Assembly: GCA_009778135.1 (NCBI GenBank)
Contig: WRKJ01000094.1
Span: forward strand, 1 to 39,424
Direction of reading: 5' to 3'
Origin: Defluviitaleaceae bacterium
GTDB lineage: Bacteria; Bacillota_I; Bacilli_A; MOL361; Turicibacteraceae
DNA length: 39,424 nucleotides
The translations under genes were made by a program, and so were the position numbers. The notes under the pieces were generated by a model. It ran no database searches, was not told where the DNA came from, and was given only the letters and a program-made list of their open reading frames with translations. This document shows, in pieces, positions 1-8,161 of the stretch. The number at the start of each line of letters is the position of its first letter. The stretch's first letter is position 1.

Positions 1-1
1 A

Positions 2-490
2 GCGCTTTTGCCGCTTGATGAGCTGCCAGAGCTTTCAGACGAGATGTCATTTGTCTTTTTTGATCTAGAGATGTTTGGCGCAACTGATCCTGGAGAACTG
101 GCAACGATTCGATTTAGAATCAATGATACGCGTATCCCAGGAGAAATTCCAGTTACATTGATACCGGTTAGTGGGCATGTTACCAGTTGGAACGCTGCTT
201 CTACTGAGCGACCTGTTGAAGTGGGAACACAAGGATTAATTACGATAGAGCCAATAGAAGACGTGCCGACAGATCCAAATCCGGCCACATTAAGAGATAT
301 TTTAAGAGAATTGATTCAAGAAGCAACAGCAAGAACGCAAACGAATTATACACCGATGAGTTGGGCAAGGATGCAATCGATGCTGACTTCAGCTAGAGCT
401 GTTTACAACAATCAAACGTCCACTGACGCCCAAATTGAACAAGCGATTCATCTGCTCACCGGGGCTTTGGTTAGCCTCATTGAAAGGTAG
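2..490 (+). CDS. C-terminal part of a secreted surface protein (cohesin-like domain, then FIVAR domain); 5' end outside window
   Basis: The frame is open to the left edge, so this is the end of a longer gene. The first ~85 visible residues have the pattern of a cohesin-type beta-sandwich (ELATIRFRIND, GEIPVTLIP, GLITIEP). Residues ~92-160 match the FIVAR pattern found in Gram-positive wall proteins (YTPMSWARMQSMLTSARAVY, then a paired helix ending GALVSLIER). The protein ends right after FIVAR with no LPXTG, transmembrane anchor or charged tail, so it may be secreted or held by an upstream domain. The likely role is extracellular binding or adhesion. The family is inferred from pattern only, and the catalytic or binding module, if any, is upstream of the window. 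Confidence 0.6.
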   Translation, partial: ALLPLDELPELSDEMSFVFFDLEMFGATDPGELATIRFRINDTRIPGEIPVTLIPVSGHVTSWNAASTERPVEVGTQGLITIEPIEDVPTDPNPATLRDILRELIQEATARTQTNYTPMSWARMQSMLTSARAVYNNQTSTDAQIEQAIHLLTGALVSLIER

Positions 491-593
491 TAGGTCGACG
501 TAACAGTAACAGTGGGGGCAATCAAGCTAAGGAAATCCCCTTTGAGATCAGTTTTATTCAATTTCATTTGTGTGGGATGTTCTGAATACCTGC

Positions 594-883
594 AAAATCG
601 TCTGTAATCATCGATTTTGGAGTCGAAACAGACGAATTGAGTGCTGAACACTTGTAAAATCGTCTGTAACCATCGATTTTGAAGTCAAAACAGACGAATT
701 GGGTGCTGAACACTTGTAAAATCGTCTGTAACCATCGATTTTGAAGTCAAAACAGACGAATCGGGTGCTAAATACCTGCGAAATCGTCTGTAACCATCGA
801 TTTTGGAGCCAAAACAGACGAATTGAGTGCTAAATACCTGTAAAATCGTCTGTAATCATCAATTTTAGAACAAAAACAGACGA
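594..883. repeat. Five tandem 62-bp repeats, each with nested inverted repeats
   Basis: The string AAAATCGTCTG (GAAATCGTCTG in unit 4) recurs at 594, 656, 718, 780 and 842, a strict 62-bp period. The fifth unit is cut short at 883. Each unit holds TCGTCTGT...ACAGACGA around a central ATCGATTTT, so two hairpins are possible: AAAATCG with CGATTTT, or TCGTCTGT with ACAGACGA. Differences between units are mostly single bases, some of which preserve pairing. The array fills the otherwise gene-free stretch 491-1002 between the surface-protein end and the TasA-like gene. Confidence 0.9.
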
Positions 884-1002
884 ATGGGATGCAAATCATC
901 AGTGAATCAAGGATTTTATCATTTCTTATCCTGAGGACACCAATGTACCGTTACAGATAGACGACTTAAAAAGCAAATAAAAATCAAAGGAGATTGACAA
1001 TT

Positions 1003-1566
1003 ATGAGAAATAGAAACAAAGTGATTAACACATTAGTTATGGCATTTTCATTGGTATTTTTAGTTGGTGCTGCTTTTGCATTTGCACCCGGTATTTTAGA
1101 TATAGCGGGGACAGTCAACGTGGCGGCACCAGAGTATGTGGTGTGGTCAAATGTAGTGGCTGGCCCAGGGTTTGAACTGTTGCGCCCTGAAGGGTGGGAA
1201 AACAATGCGACACACACCGCACAAATTGTGGATGCCCGTGGGAGAACAAATCAACGCATTGAATGGGCGATTAGTTTCACGGATGCTGGCTTTGCAGACA
1301 TTACCGCAGCTGCTACGAATGAGTCATCCTTGCATGCGATTACCATCACTGAGTTAACGCATGCGTGGAGCGACGACGAGCTGGCTGCCGCTTATGGGTT
1401 GACTGTTGATTTGATTACCACCGCGTTTGTTGGCACAACCCTCGCACCAGGTGCATCAGCGATCGCAACCGTCTCTGTTGAATGGGATGGCTCTATTCCA
1501 ACAAGTGATGATGAGCCAGCGGTTAATACATTCATCATGGAATTTGATTACGAACTAGCACCTTGA
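1003..1566 (+). CDS. TasA/CalY-like secreted protein with SipW-type leader (candidate matrix fibre subunit)
   Basis: The 187-aa product has a short basic N-terminus (MRNRNK), a hydrophobic stretch at residues ~8-26 and then AFAFAPGILDIAGTVNVAAP, which resembles leaders cut by SipW-type signal peptidases. The rest (~160 aa) is beta-rich with no Cys and ends without an anchor. TasA/CalY-family proteins are exported with the help of SipW and polymerise into biofilm matrix fibres. A SipW-like peptidase lies 740 bp downstream on the same strand. The start ATG at 1003 is chosen because AAAGGAG sits about 10 nt upstream, whereas a TTG at 994 would abut it. The gene is followed by its own terminator. 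The TasA assignment rests on leader, size and neighbourhood rather than clear sequence identity; a different SipW substrate is possible. Confidence 0.6.
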   Translation: MRNRNKVINTLVMAFSLVFLVGAAFAFAPGILDIAGTVNVAAPEYVVWSNVVAGPGFELLRPEGWENNATHTAQIVDARGRTNQRIEWAISFTDAGFADITAAATNESSLHAITITELTHAWSDDELAAAYGLTVDLITTAFVGTTLAPGASAIATVSVEWDGSIPTSDDEPAVNTFIMEFDYELAP

Positions 1567-1579
1567 GAACAAGCCATGA

Positions 1580-1616
1580 ATAGCCAGATACAGACTGTTG
1601 TATCTGGTTATCTTTC
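1580..1616 (+). terminator. Intrinsic terminator after the TasA-like gene
   Basis: A 13-bp stem ATAGCCAGATACA / TGTATCTGGTTAT (one G-T pair) with a 6-nt loop is followed by CTTTCATTT. It begins 13 nt after the stop codon, so the TasA-like gene is probably monocistronic and separate from the sipW-like gene. Confidence 0.8.
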
Positions 1617-1834
1617 ATTTATTAATCGAATGAATGCCGAAGTGGCTTCTAGAAACTTTGAAAAAATGGGCAAATGATCAAGGCTATTGTAGCACAACAT
1701 AAGTAACCACCCTTATTCATGCGTCTCATTTCTAACTACTGCGTCAATATGGGCGATTACTTACGTTTTGCTGCATGAGCATAGAAAAAATCCCAATGCC
1801 CTTTATAAACAAGGCGTTGAGATTTCATCTTATT

Positions 1835-2293
1835 TTATAGCTGCACTTGCAAGCTTTTAATGATATCTGGGCTTAGTTTTGTTACTTTAGCAATTAACTC
1901 AATCGCTACATTGTTTTCGAGCATCCTTTTCGCTGTTTCAGATTTTTCTTTGGTGACTTCTTTGGCGACTGCTTTAGCAACTTGTTCGGCAACTTGTTCA
2001 GCAACTTCTTCAGCTAATAACTTATCGAATAAAGCTGTTAATAGATCCATTTTCTTAAACACCTCACTTAATTTCAACATTTGTTCGGGAGATAAAAATT
2101 TACTAATGATGCCAAAAGTTGTTGCCTTTGCCATTTCACGGGTCTTAGGCTCTTGAATGGTATCGGCTACTTTGATGAGCCGAATTGCACGTGCTTCTGG
2201 TTCTAGTATACCACTTTTCATAAAACAATTAAAGAGTAAATTCAAAAGATCTTCCTCAGTGAAGGAAATTTTATTTAGAATTTTTTCTTCTAA
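1835..2293 (-). pseudogene. C-terminal remnant of an Rpn-family PD-(D/E)XK nuclease/transposase-like gene
   Basis: On the minus strand the frame from LEEKILNKISFTEEDLLNLL onward aligns with the second half of the complete Rpn-type protein at 14501-15379 (shared LEEK/LEQK, EDLLNLLFN-FM, RLI-VA, ISKFL). It ends in a normal tail with Ala/Glu/Val repeats and a closing helix (IAKVTKLSPDIIKSL). The N-terminal nuclease core with its D...ExQ motif is missing: homology stops near 2293, exactly where the sipW-like gene begins on the other strand. The reading frame continues to 2419, but only as the antisense of that gene. It is a decayed copy with no function to be expected. Confidence 0.75.
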
Positions 2294-2306
2294 AGAAGGT
2301 GATATG

Positions 2307-3482
2307 ATGAAAACGATTAACTTAAAGCTGGCACTCGTTGTGTGTGTTGTTTTAGTGGTGATGCAAACGGCATTTGTTTTCATGCCATCGCATCTGCTTC
2401 GTTTGTATAACATGGGCATGAGGCCGTTAATTTATGTTGTTTTGGTCATGGCACTCGTGGTTTTTATGGGAAATAATGCGCGACGGGTTGGTCATGGTGA
2501 TTTGATCAAGAAGCTCACCCTGTTATTTGTTTTGATGTATGGTTTTACATTGCTTTTCTTAGCATTTTTCGTTGGTGCTTCACACAATAGTATGGTAACA
2601 AGTTTTCCGGTTGTGATGCGTCATCTTTGGGAGCGTGGGTTTGTTATTTTTCTCGGTGATGTGATCAGATACAAGCTGATTAAAAGTACCGGTACGAAAG
2701 AACGTCGTTTCATGCTGGTCATGGTGACTGTTGTTCTCGTTTACAGCCAACTTAATCACATCCATCGCATCACACAAGGACATTTACCAGTTGCAGATGC
2801 TTTCTTTGAACTCATTTTCAGTCCGCTTGTCATCGGTAGTGTCGTCAGCTATTTTGCCATTAAAGGAAGCTTTTTACTGGTTGCATCAGTGAGTTTCACG
2901 TATATCATGGCACCTTATTTGCTCCCGCTTTTACCGACCGTGTCACTGATGGCATTTTCACTGATTAGCAGTGGCGTTGCTTTTATCGCAGCCATGATTT
3001 ATTATGTGTCAATTGACAGTAACAAACTGCAAATGATGCGTATCCAAGAAAAAAGGGCTGCAACGTATCGCAAAAAAACACGCATCAATCAAAGCCTCAC
3101 GGCATCAGTCATTGGCTTGATCTTGTTATTTGCCAGCGGTTTATTACCCATTTATCCTGTGGTTATTTTAACAGAATCAATGACAGGTACCTTTAATCGA
3201 GGAAGTCTTGTTTTTGTGGAAAGAATAGCGACTGATGACGTGTTTAACCGAATTGAAGCAGGCATGGTGATCCATTTTATCAGTCATCAAAATGTCGAAT
3301 ATATTCATAGAGTGGTCGAGTTGGTCTATGATGCTGAGGGTGAACGTCACTACATGACGCAAGGAGACGCTGTTTATCTCGTCGACCCAGTTCCCGTGCC
3401 TCAAAGCCACGTACGTGGGATCGCCCATGCCTTTATCCCTTATTTAGGCTATCCCGTCGTTCTTTTAAATGAAAGAAGGTAA
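2307..3482 (+). CDS. SipW-type signal peptidase I with a long N-terminal membrane domain
   Basis: 391 aa. Residues ~1-260 form a multi-pass membrane region (about seven hydrophobic segments). The last ~120 residues are a type I signal peptidase of the ER/archaeal/SipW kind: a TM segment (SVIGLILLFASGLLPIY), then TESMTGTFNRGSLVFVER with catalytic Ser291, then EYIHRVVEL with His334 where bacterial-type enzymes have Lys, then the GDAVYLVDPVPV and G-IPYLGYPV boxes. SipW enzymes process TasA-like precursors, which fits the neighbour at 1003. Classical SipW is ~190 aa, so the extra membrane domain is unusual. The start is ATG 2307 (or ATG 2304) behind AGAAGGTGAT. The gene is 6 nt from the next one and probably co-transcribed with it. 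Its ribosome binding site lies in former Rpn coding DNA. Confidence 0.8.
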   Translation: MKTINLKLALVVCVVLVVMQTAFVFMPSHLLRLYNMGMRPLIYVVLVMALVVFMGNNARRVGHGDLIKKLTLLFVLMYGFTLLFLAFFVGASHNSMVTSFPVVMRHLWERGFVIFLGDVIRYKLIKSTGTKERRFMLVMVTVVLVYSQLNHIHRITQGHLPVADAFFELIFSPLVIGSVVSYFAIKGSFLLVASVSFTYIMAPYLLPLLPTVSLMAFSLISSGVAFIAAMIYYVSIDSNKLQMMRIQEKRAATYRKKTRINQSLTASVIGLILLFASGLLPIYPVVILTESMTGTFNRGSLVFVERIATDDVFNRIEAGMVIHFISHQNVEYIHRVVELVYDAEGERHYMTQGDAVYLVDPVPVPQSHVRGIAHAFIPYLGYPVVLLNERR

Positions 3483-3488
3483 GTCAGG

Positions 3489-6188
3489 ATGTTAGCAAAA
3501 CTGAAACAGATTGCATTAAAAAGGCGTCAACTGTGGCGAATCATGTTGCCACTGTTGGGTCTTTTAACATTGATTTTTATCGCGCTTATCCATTTGATCA
3601 CCATCTCTATTTATCACAACCAAAGCAACCTTAATCGTTTGGCAACCGGTCGATTAGAGGTGAATTTCGACGTTTTTTACCTCGAAAACGATGCTTTCTT
3701 CGAAAATCCGATTTCACAAAACTTAAATTTTCTCATGTCGTTAACAGATTTCATTGAAGTTGAACCACGTTTTTTGGCACATTTTAGTGAAGCAGTCGAC
3801 GCTTATTACAGCTATACCTCAGAAAAATGTCTCGTCATTCGTTACCGTGGCTTTTCAGGTGGTGAATCAAACCCTGTTGTCTTTGAATCATGTGACCCAT
3901 TGTCAGAAGGAAGGGGTCGTTCAACCGGTCGAGACATGCATCTTCCTCATTTAACTCACAACGAAGCAGTGCCGACTTACCGGATTGTTCCTGATCATCA
4001 TGTTGACATGTATTTAGATTTTGTGACAGCCTATGAACTGAGAACAGGTGGCAGTCGAAACCTCGCACATTTTGTCGCAGAAGTTTCCATCAACTTTCGT
4101 TATACGGTTACCATTCCTGAATGGGATGTGACTGAATCCATCAGCAGACAGTATCATTTTCCGCTTTTAACAGATGTTTATTCATTTATACCGTCAGGCG
4201 ATGCCACATTTGAGCAAACGGTTGAGCTACAAGGCTCACCACCACAACCTGCTTTAGCAAGTGTGATCTTGTTTGTCATGGCTTTTGCTGTCAGTAGCTT
4301 TTTCCTATTCGTGGGGATGAAACAGTTGAATCAAGAGCCCAATGCGTGTCGCAGAACGTTTATCAACCTTTCGAAGAAATATGCCAATGAAATTGTCGCG
4401 TCTAAAGTGTCATTACGAACCCTTGTTACCACCGAATCGTTGCCGTATACATGTATCAAGCTTGATGACTTTAAAACATTACTCAACTTGGCGATCAATA
4501 CCAATCGACAAATTAACAGTTATCACGATGAAACGCACGGCGAATTTGTCGTGGTTTTGCAGCCTTTCATTTATTATTATGAACTTTTATTTACCGAAGA
4601 AGCCACTGAAAGAGAAGAAGAAATGATAGAAGACGTGATGAATGAAAATGTGTTGACAAAGCTGGCTTGGGAACTTGGTGAAGATGGGCGCTTATCGTTG
4701 AGCAAAGGGGTCATACCGTGGGAAGATGATCCAAACCGTTGGGAGAACTGTCGTCACCAAATCACTGACATTGTCTTTACAGAACAGCTGACAATGGGGA
4801 CATCTTTGGCGTCTTTATTCAGCGATTTACCCCAGCTGATGACCATAGAAGGGTTAGCCCATGTTGATACAAGTGCTGTGACGAATATGAGTCATCTATT
4901 TAATGGTGCAACAGGCTTAACCGCTCTAGATTTGTCAAAGTGGCAGACCCAAAATGTCACCGATATGAGCTTGATGTTTGCAAATGCCAAGCAGTTAACC
5001 CATTTAGACCTATCAGGATGGGACACGAGACAAGTGATGGACATGAGTTTTATGTTTTACGCCTCAGATAGGCTTCGGGTATTAACACTAGGCAAATATT
5101 TCAAATTTATCGATTCCTATGCCTGGGAATGTGGCGGTTGGCACCATGCTAGCCTACCAGAAATTAGCAAAACCGACGAATTTACAGGGTATTGGCAAAA
5201 TGTCGGAGAAGGCAGTATTGAAAACCCCATGGGTGAGCATGTCTTCACGAGTTCACAATTCATGGACTGTTTCGATGGTCAAGTGATGGCAGATACCTTT
5301 GTGTGGCAACCAGTTAAAGCAAACAGCCGTTTCTTAAGCTCAAATCACCGTGTTGCAGCCCAGGGTCAATTTGAAAATGGAGCAGACCTTGCCGGTGCTC
5401 AGTGGGAACTTGATGAAGCGGGCACTTTACGAATCGGTGACGGATGGATGAACTGGACTGGCAATGAAAGTCCATGGCATGCTGTTTGTGAACATGTTCA
5501 AACAATCATTTTTACAGGTGCCGTCACGGCAGGCCCATCACTGACTCATTTGTTTAGCGCGTTAAAACATGTCACCCATATAACAGGCTTAACGTATGTT
5601 GATACCCGTCAAGTGCAAGACATGCGTGGCTTGTTTAGGGGAACGAGCAGCTTAGAATCATTGGACTTATTAAGCTGGGATACAAGTCATGTCACCGACA
5701 TGTCACAACTGTTTATGGAAAGTGGACCCTTGTTACTAGATTTATCCAGTTGGGACACCAGCCAAGTGACAACGATGCAAGCCATGTTCTGGGGGGCTGA
5801 CCGTTTAGCCTTACTGGACGTCTCAACCTGGGATACGAGCCAAGTGACAGATATGGAAGTCATGTTCTGGGGTGTTAGTCGTTTAGAATCATTAGACGTA
5901 TCGACGTGGCATACTCACAATGTGAAGCAAGATAGTGGTATGAACATGATGTTCACCCATACAACAGCTTTAACCGAACTGACCCTCGGTGTTTCTTTTG
6001 ACTTTCAAACACAAGCAGAACTGCCTCATATTAACCCGACAGACGTCGTCACAGGCTATTGGCAAAATGTCGGCTCAGGAACGATTGAACATCCACAAGG
6101 GAAATTTATCTTCACAAGCGCCCAACTGATGGAAAAATTCGACGGTAAAACGATGGCAGATACATGGGTGTGGCAACCGATGCGTTGA
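3489..6188 (+). CDS. Membrane protein: DUF5305-like domain fused to two BspA-type (DUF285) repeat blocks
   Basis: 899 aa. A membrane anchor lies at residues ~18-38, an extracytoplasmic domain at ~40-250, and a second TM (ASVILFVMAFAVSSFFLF) at ~256-274. The N-terminal part and the segment after TM2 (VSLRTLVTTESLPYTCIKLDDF, LAINTNRQI, FIYYYEL) resemble DUF5305 proteins, which often sit beside SipW-type peptidases. Two BspA/DUF285 blocks follow, at ~385-600 and ~636-899, with repeated units such as LDLSGWDTRQVMDMSFMF and LDVSTWDTSQVTDMEVMF, a surface-protein repeat family linked to binding. Each block closes with MADT-VWQP. Two membrane crossings would place the BspA blocks on the same side as the N-terminus, which is odd for a surface repeat and may mean one segment is cleaved. 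It probably works with the peptidase in export or assembly of the TasA-like protein; that is inference. Confidence 0.7.
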   Translation: MLAKLKQIALKRRQLWRIMLPLLGLLTLIFIALIHLITISIYHNQSNLNRLATGRLEVNFDVFYLENDAFFENPISQNLNFLMSLTDFIEVEPRFLAHFSEAVDAYYSYTSEKCLVIRYRGFSGGESNPVVFESCDPLSEGRGRSTGRDMHLPHLTHNEAVPTYRIVPDHHVDMYLDFVTAYELRTGGSRNLAHFVAEVSINFRYTVTIPEWDVTESISRQYHFPLLTDVYSFIPSGDATFEQTVELQGSPPQPALASVILFVMAFAVSSFFLFVGMKQLNQEPNACRRTFINLSKKYANEIVASKVSLRTLVTTESLPYTCIKLDDFKTLLNLAINTNRQINSYHDETHGEFVVVLQPFIYYYELLFTEEATEREEEMIEDVMNENVLTKLAWELGEDGRLSLSKGVIPWEDDPNRWENCRHQITDIVFTEQLTMGTSLASLFSDLPQLMTIEGLAHVDTSAVTNMSHLFNGATGLTALDLSKWQTQNVTDMSLMFANAKQLTHLDLSGWDTRQVMDMSFMFYASDRLRVLTLGKYFKFIDSYAWECGGWHHASLPEISKTDEFTGYWQNVGEGSIENPMGEHVFTSSQFMDCFDGQVMADTFVWQPVKANSRFLSSNHRVAAQGQFENGADLAGAQWELDEAGTLRIGDGWMNWTGNESPWHAVCEHVQTIIFTGAVTAGPSLTHLFSALKHVTHITGLTYVDTRQVQDMRGLFRGTSSLESLDLLSWDTSHVTDMSQLFMESGPLLLDLSSWDTSQVTTMQAMFWGADRLALLDVSTWDTSQVTDMEVMFWGVSRLESLDVSTWHTHNVKQDSGMNMMFTHTTALTELTLGVSFDFQTQAELPHINPTDVVTGYWQNVGSGTIEHPQGKFIFTSAQLMEKFDGKTMADTWVWQPMR

Positions 6189-6198
6189 TCAACTTTTT
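6185..6198. repeat. Left copy of a 14-bp direct repeat
   Basis: TTGATCAACTTTTT overlaps the stop codon of the BspA-type gene. The identical 14 bases in the same orientation occur at 8731-8744, exactly where the FtsX gene meets a hydrolase remnant. The two copies bracket an A+T-rich patch of about 2.5 kb. Confidence 0.6.
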
Positions 6199-6322
6199 GA
6201 ATCACCATCCCATCCAGAAGCAAAAAGACGCTTCTTCCGTCCCTTGACGTGCTGCACTAGCCACTTACACTAATCTGAAAATCACAATATCAGCTTATTT
6301 TTTCAAAATGTATGTGTGATAC

Positions 6323-6351
6323 TGTTTTAATTCTTTTAGTTATGTTATAAT
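6323..6351 (+). promoter_or_regulatory. Extended -10 promoter of the lipoprotein gene
   Basis: TATAAT at 6346-6351 is preceded by TGT (extended -10). The -35 region is poor (TGTTTT at 6323 with 17-bp spacing). It lies about 47 bp before the lipoprotein start. Confidence 0.55.
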
Positions 6352-6397
6352 AAAATTGTTCTAAAACTATTACCAAAACAAAAAGAGGAGTGGTTTG

Positions 6398-6883
6398 ATG
6401 AAAAAAATATTGAAGCTTGTTTGTGCTAGTCTTTTGGGATTTTTATTGATAGCCTGTCAGGTGACAGAACCAGAAGAACTTTTGGAATTTAATTTAGACG
6501 ACATTACTTTTAATGTTGTTGATGAATCTTTGGGAATTGGCTCAAGATTTATTACACTTAATTTAACTAATAATTCCAACCGTAGTATTGATCCAAGAGA
6601 AATAATAAGATTAGAATATTGGTCTGATTCTGATAATGATTGGATAACTTTGTTTGATATTAACGAAAGGGAATATATTTTAGAAGGTCTTAGAGAAATC
6701 ATAGAGCCTTTGGAAAGCAGTGAGTTTCAAGAACTCATTCCCTATCAAATTGAGGATTACGGTCGTTATCGAATAGTCTTTGAAATCTCAGTTATTGATG
6801 GGAATGCTGAACCAACATCTGGAGAAGCTGTTGAATTTTCTGAAGAAATTATTGAACTTTTGGGAGAATTTAACGTTGAATAA
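6398..6883 (+). CDS. Small lipoprotein of unknown function
   Basis: 161 aa. MKKILKLVCASLLGFLLIAC is a classical lipoprotein signal with lipobox LIAC, so Cys20 would be lipidated after cleavage. The mature part is acidic and mostly beta, in the style of immunoglobulin-like lipoproteins (ITFNVVDESLGIGSRFITLN, then SGEAVEFSEEI). No family is recognised. ATG 6398 is chosen over TTG 6395 because AGAGGAG ends 7 nt upstream. The gene has its own promoter and a terminator some 70 bp downstream, so it stands alone. It is clearly more A+T-rich than the genes to its left, like the rest of the patch 6199-8744. Confidence 0.75.
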   Translation: MKKILKLVCASLLGFLLIACQVTEPEELLEFNLDDITFNVVDESLGIGSRFITLNLTNNSNRSIDPREIIRLEYWSDSDNDWITLFDINEREYILEGLREIIEPLESSEFQELIPYQIEDYGRYRIVFEISVIDGNAEPTSGEAVEFSEEIIELLGEFNVE

Positions 6884-6955
6884 TTAACTTTGCCATCTCC
6901 GAATAAGGATGAATTTTATATTAATTAAGCAAAAACTTTTTTCACAACTTATTAT

Positions 6956-7004
6956 AAAAAGAAAAGAGCTATTTCTCCTTAAACTTGATAGCTCTTCTCT
7001 TTTT
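6956..7004. terminator. Bidirectional intrinsic terminator
   Basis: AAAAAGAAAAGAGCTAT (6956-6972) pairs with ATAGCTCTTCTCTTTTT (6988-7004) with one mismatch. A-tract and T-tract are on opposite sides, so it can stop the lipoprotein transcript (+) and anything arriving from the protease remnant (-). Confidence 0.8.
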
Positions 7005-7033
7005 AGATCCTATTGTTTAACTGGATGGATTGG

Positions 7034-7192
7034 TTAAAAGATACTAACACCTAATGCGTTTGCCACATTACTTGCTCGACAAAAATGTCCATTAGAGGCT
7101 GCATGGACTCCAATAATGAAACGTCGATTGCCAGTTCCAGTTCTTTCAAAAACTGGACCACCGCTATCGCCACCTTGCGAGTTATAACTTGC
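7034..7192 (-). pseudogene. C-terminal fragment of a chymotrypsin-fold (S1) serine protease
   Basis: The minus-strand frame reads ASYNSQGGDSGGPVFER (the GDSGGP box with the catalytic Ser), then RRFIIGVHAAS, and ends ALGVSIF followed by a stop, which is the normal C-terminal end of such enzymes. There is a stop codon (7193-7195) directly upstream, and the catalytic His and Asp domains are absent, so only ~52 residues survive. The break lies 14 bp from the end of the EamA gene, suggesting that a rearrangement placed the EamA/RidA pair here. Confidence 0.7.
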
Positions 7193-7205
7193 TCAAGCGA
7201 AGTTA

Positions 7206-8120
7206 TTATTCTTTTCCCCTAAGCTTATTAAATGCTATAACACTTAAAATAATAAATGTTCCGCCAATTATTTCTCTTATACCTATTACTTCCTGGTAAA
7301 AAACAATACCTATAAGCACTCCAAAGAGGGATTGTGTTGCTACAATATTGTTTGCTGTTAGTGGGTTCACTTTGCTATAACCATAATTAATAAAAAAGAT
7401 GATTAATGCATTAAATAGCCCAGCCAACATAATCATGAATATTAAGTTTAAACTCCAGTTTACACTAGAAATTCTCTCTCCGAGTAGGAAAGATATTAAG
7501 GTAGTTATGAACGCTGCAATAAAGAGCATTAATGCTGCAATTTCTTTATCATTTAATAGGTTTGTGTGTTTATTTCTAAGGATAGCATTCATTGCCATGG
7601 ATGTTGTCCCCACTAGTGCGAATAGACTTGAGATATCCCAGTTGGTAATGTTAGCAAAACTATCAACAGAGATAATGACGACACCAATAAATGATAGTAA
7701 AATTAATAAGGCTTTGATTAGAGTCATCTTTTCTTTTAAAATCAAGACACCTAATATAGCAACCATAGGGAGCGCTAAAATAAAAGAAATGTTTCCATAA
7801 TTACTACTACGTATAAATGCAATGGTTACGCTTGAAATACCAAATAAATACATAAATAAAGTTCTAGATGAGGTAACTGTCCAGTCCCTATTGGTCATTT
7901 TTTTTAACTTCTCATAGTCTATATCTTTATAAAATAATAGGATTGTAACTAAAAATGCAGCAGATAATCGGAAAGAGAGCTGTTGAAATAACTGTAACTC
8001 CTGACCTAATGTCCTCATAAATATTCCCATACTTGCACTTATTAAACTTAATGCAAACAATGATAAGATGCCACAATTAAACTGTTTATCAGACTTAAAG
8101 ATGTTGTTTGTGCTTTTCAA
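7206..8120 (-). CDS. EamA-family (DMT superfamily) membrane transporter
   Basis: 304 aa with ten hydrophobic segments in two related halves, the EamA layout. Typical cues are the loops after TM4 (NYGNISFILALPMVAILGVL, then LKEKMT) and the matching place in the second half (NPLTANNIVATQSLFGVLIG, then FYQEV). The family exports small metabolites such as amino acids. The start is TTG at 8118-8120, supported by AGGAGG 8 nt upstream. It is 41 bp downstream of ridA on the same strand and almost certainly shares its transcript, which suggests export or relief of an amino-acid-derived compound; the substrate cannot be told from sequence. Confidence 0.85.
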   Translation of the reverse strand: MKSTNNIFKSDKQFNCGILSLFALSLISASMGIFMRTLGQELQLFQQLSFRLSAAFLVTILLFYKDIDYEKLKKMTNRDWTVTSSRTLFMYLFGISSVTIAFIRSSNYGNISFILALPMVAILGVLILKEKMTLIKALLILLSFIGVVIISVDSFANITNWDISSLFALVGTTSMAMNAILRNKHTNLLNDKEIAALMLFIAAFITTLISFLLGERISSVNWSLNLIFMIMLAGLFNALIIFFINYGYSKVNPLTANNIVATQSLFGVLIGIVFYQEVIGIREIIGGTFIILSVIAFNKLRGKE

Positions 8121-8161
8121 AAGGGATTCCTCCTATCTTAAAACAAACTTCTTTTCAAAAG

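Noticed and set aside
594-883. CRISPR-like array
   Set aside because: The whole 62-bp unit is repeated, with no unique spacers, and no cas genes are present.
898-960. 23-codon frame between the repeat array and the TasA-like gene
   Set aside because: No ribosome binding site and a composition like non-coding DNA.
1860-2300. N-terminal extension of the peptidase frame and a 98-aa plus-strand ORF over the Rpn remnant
   Set aside because: Both are antisense to recognisable Rpn coding sequence; the peptidase start at 2307 has its own ribosome binding site.
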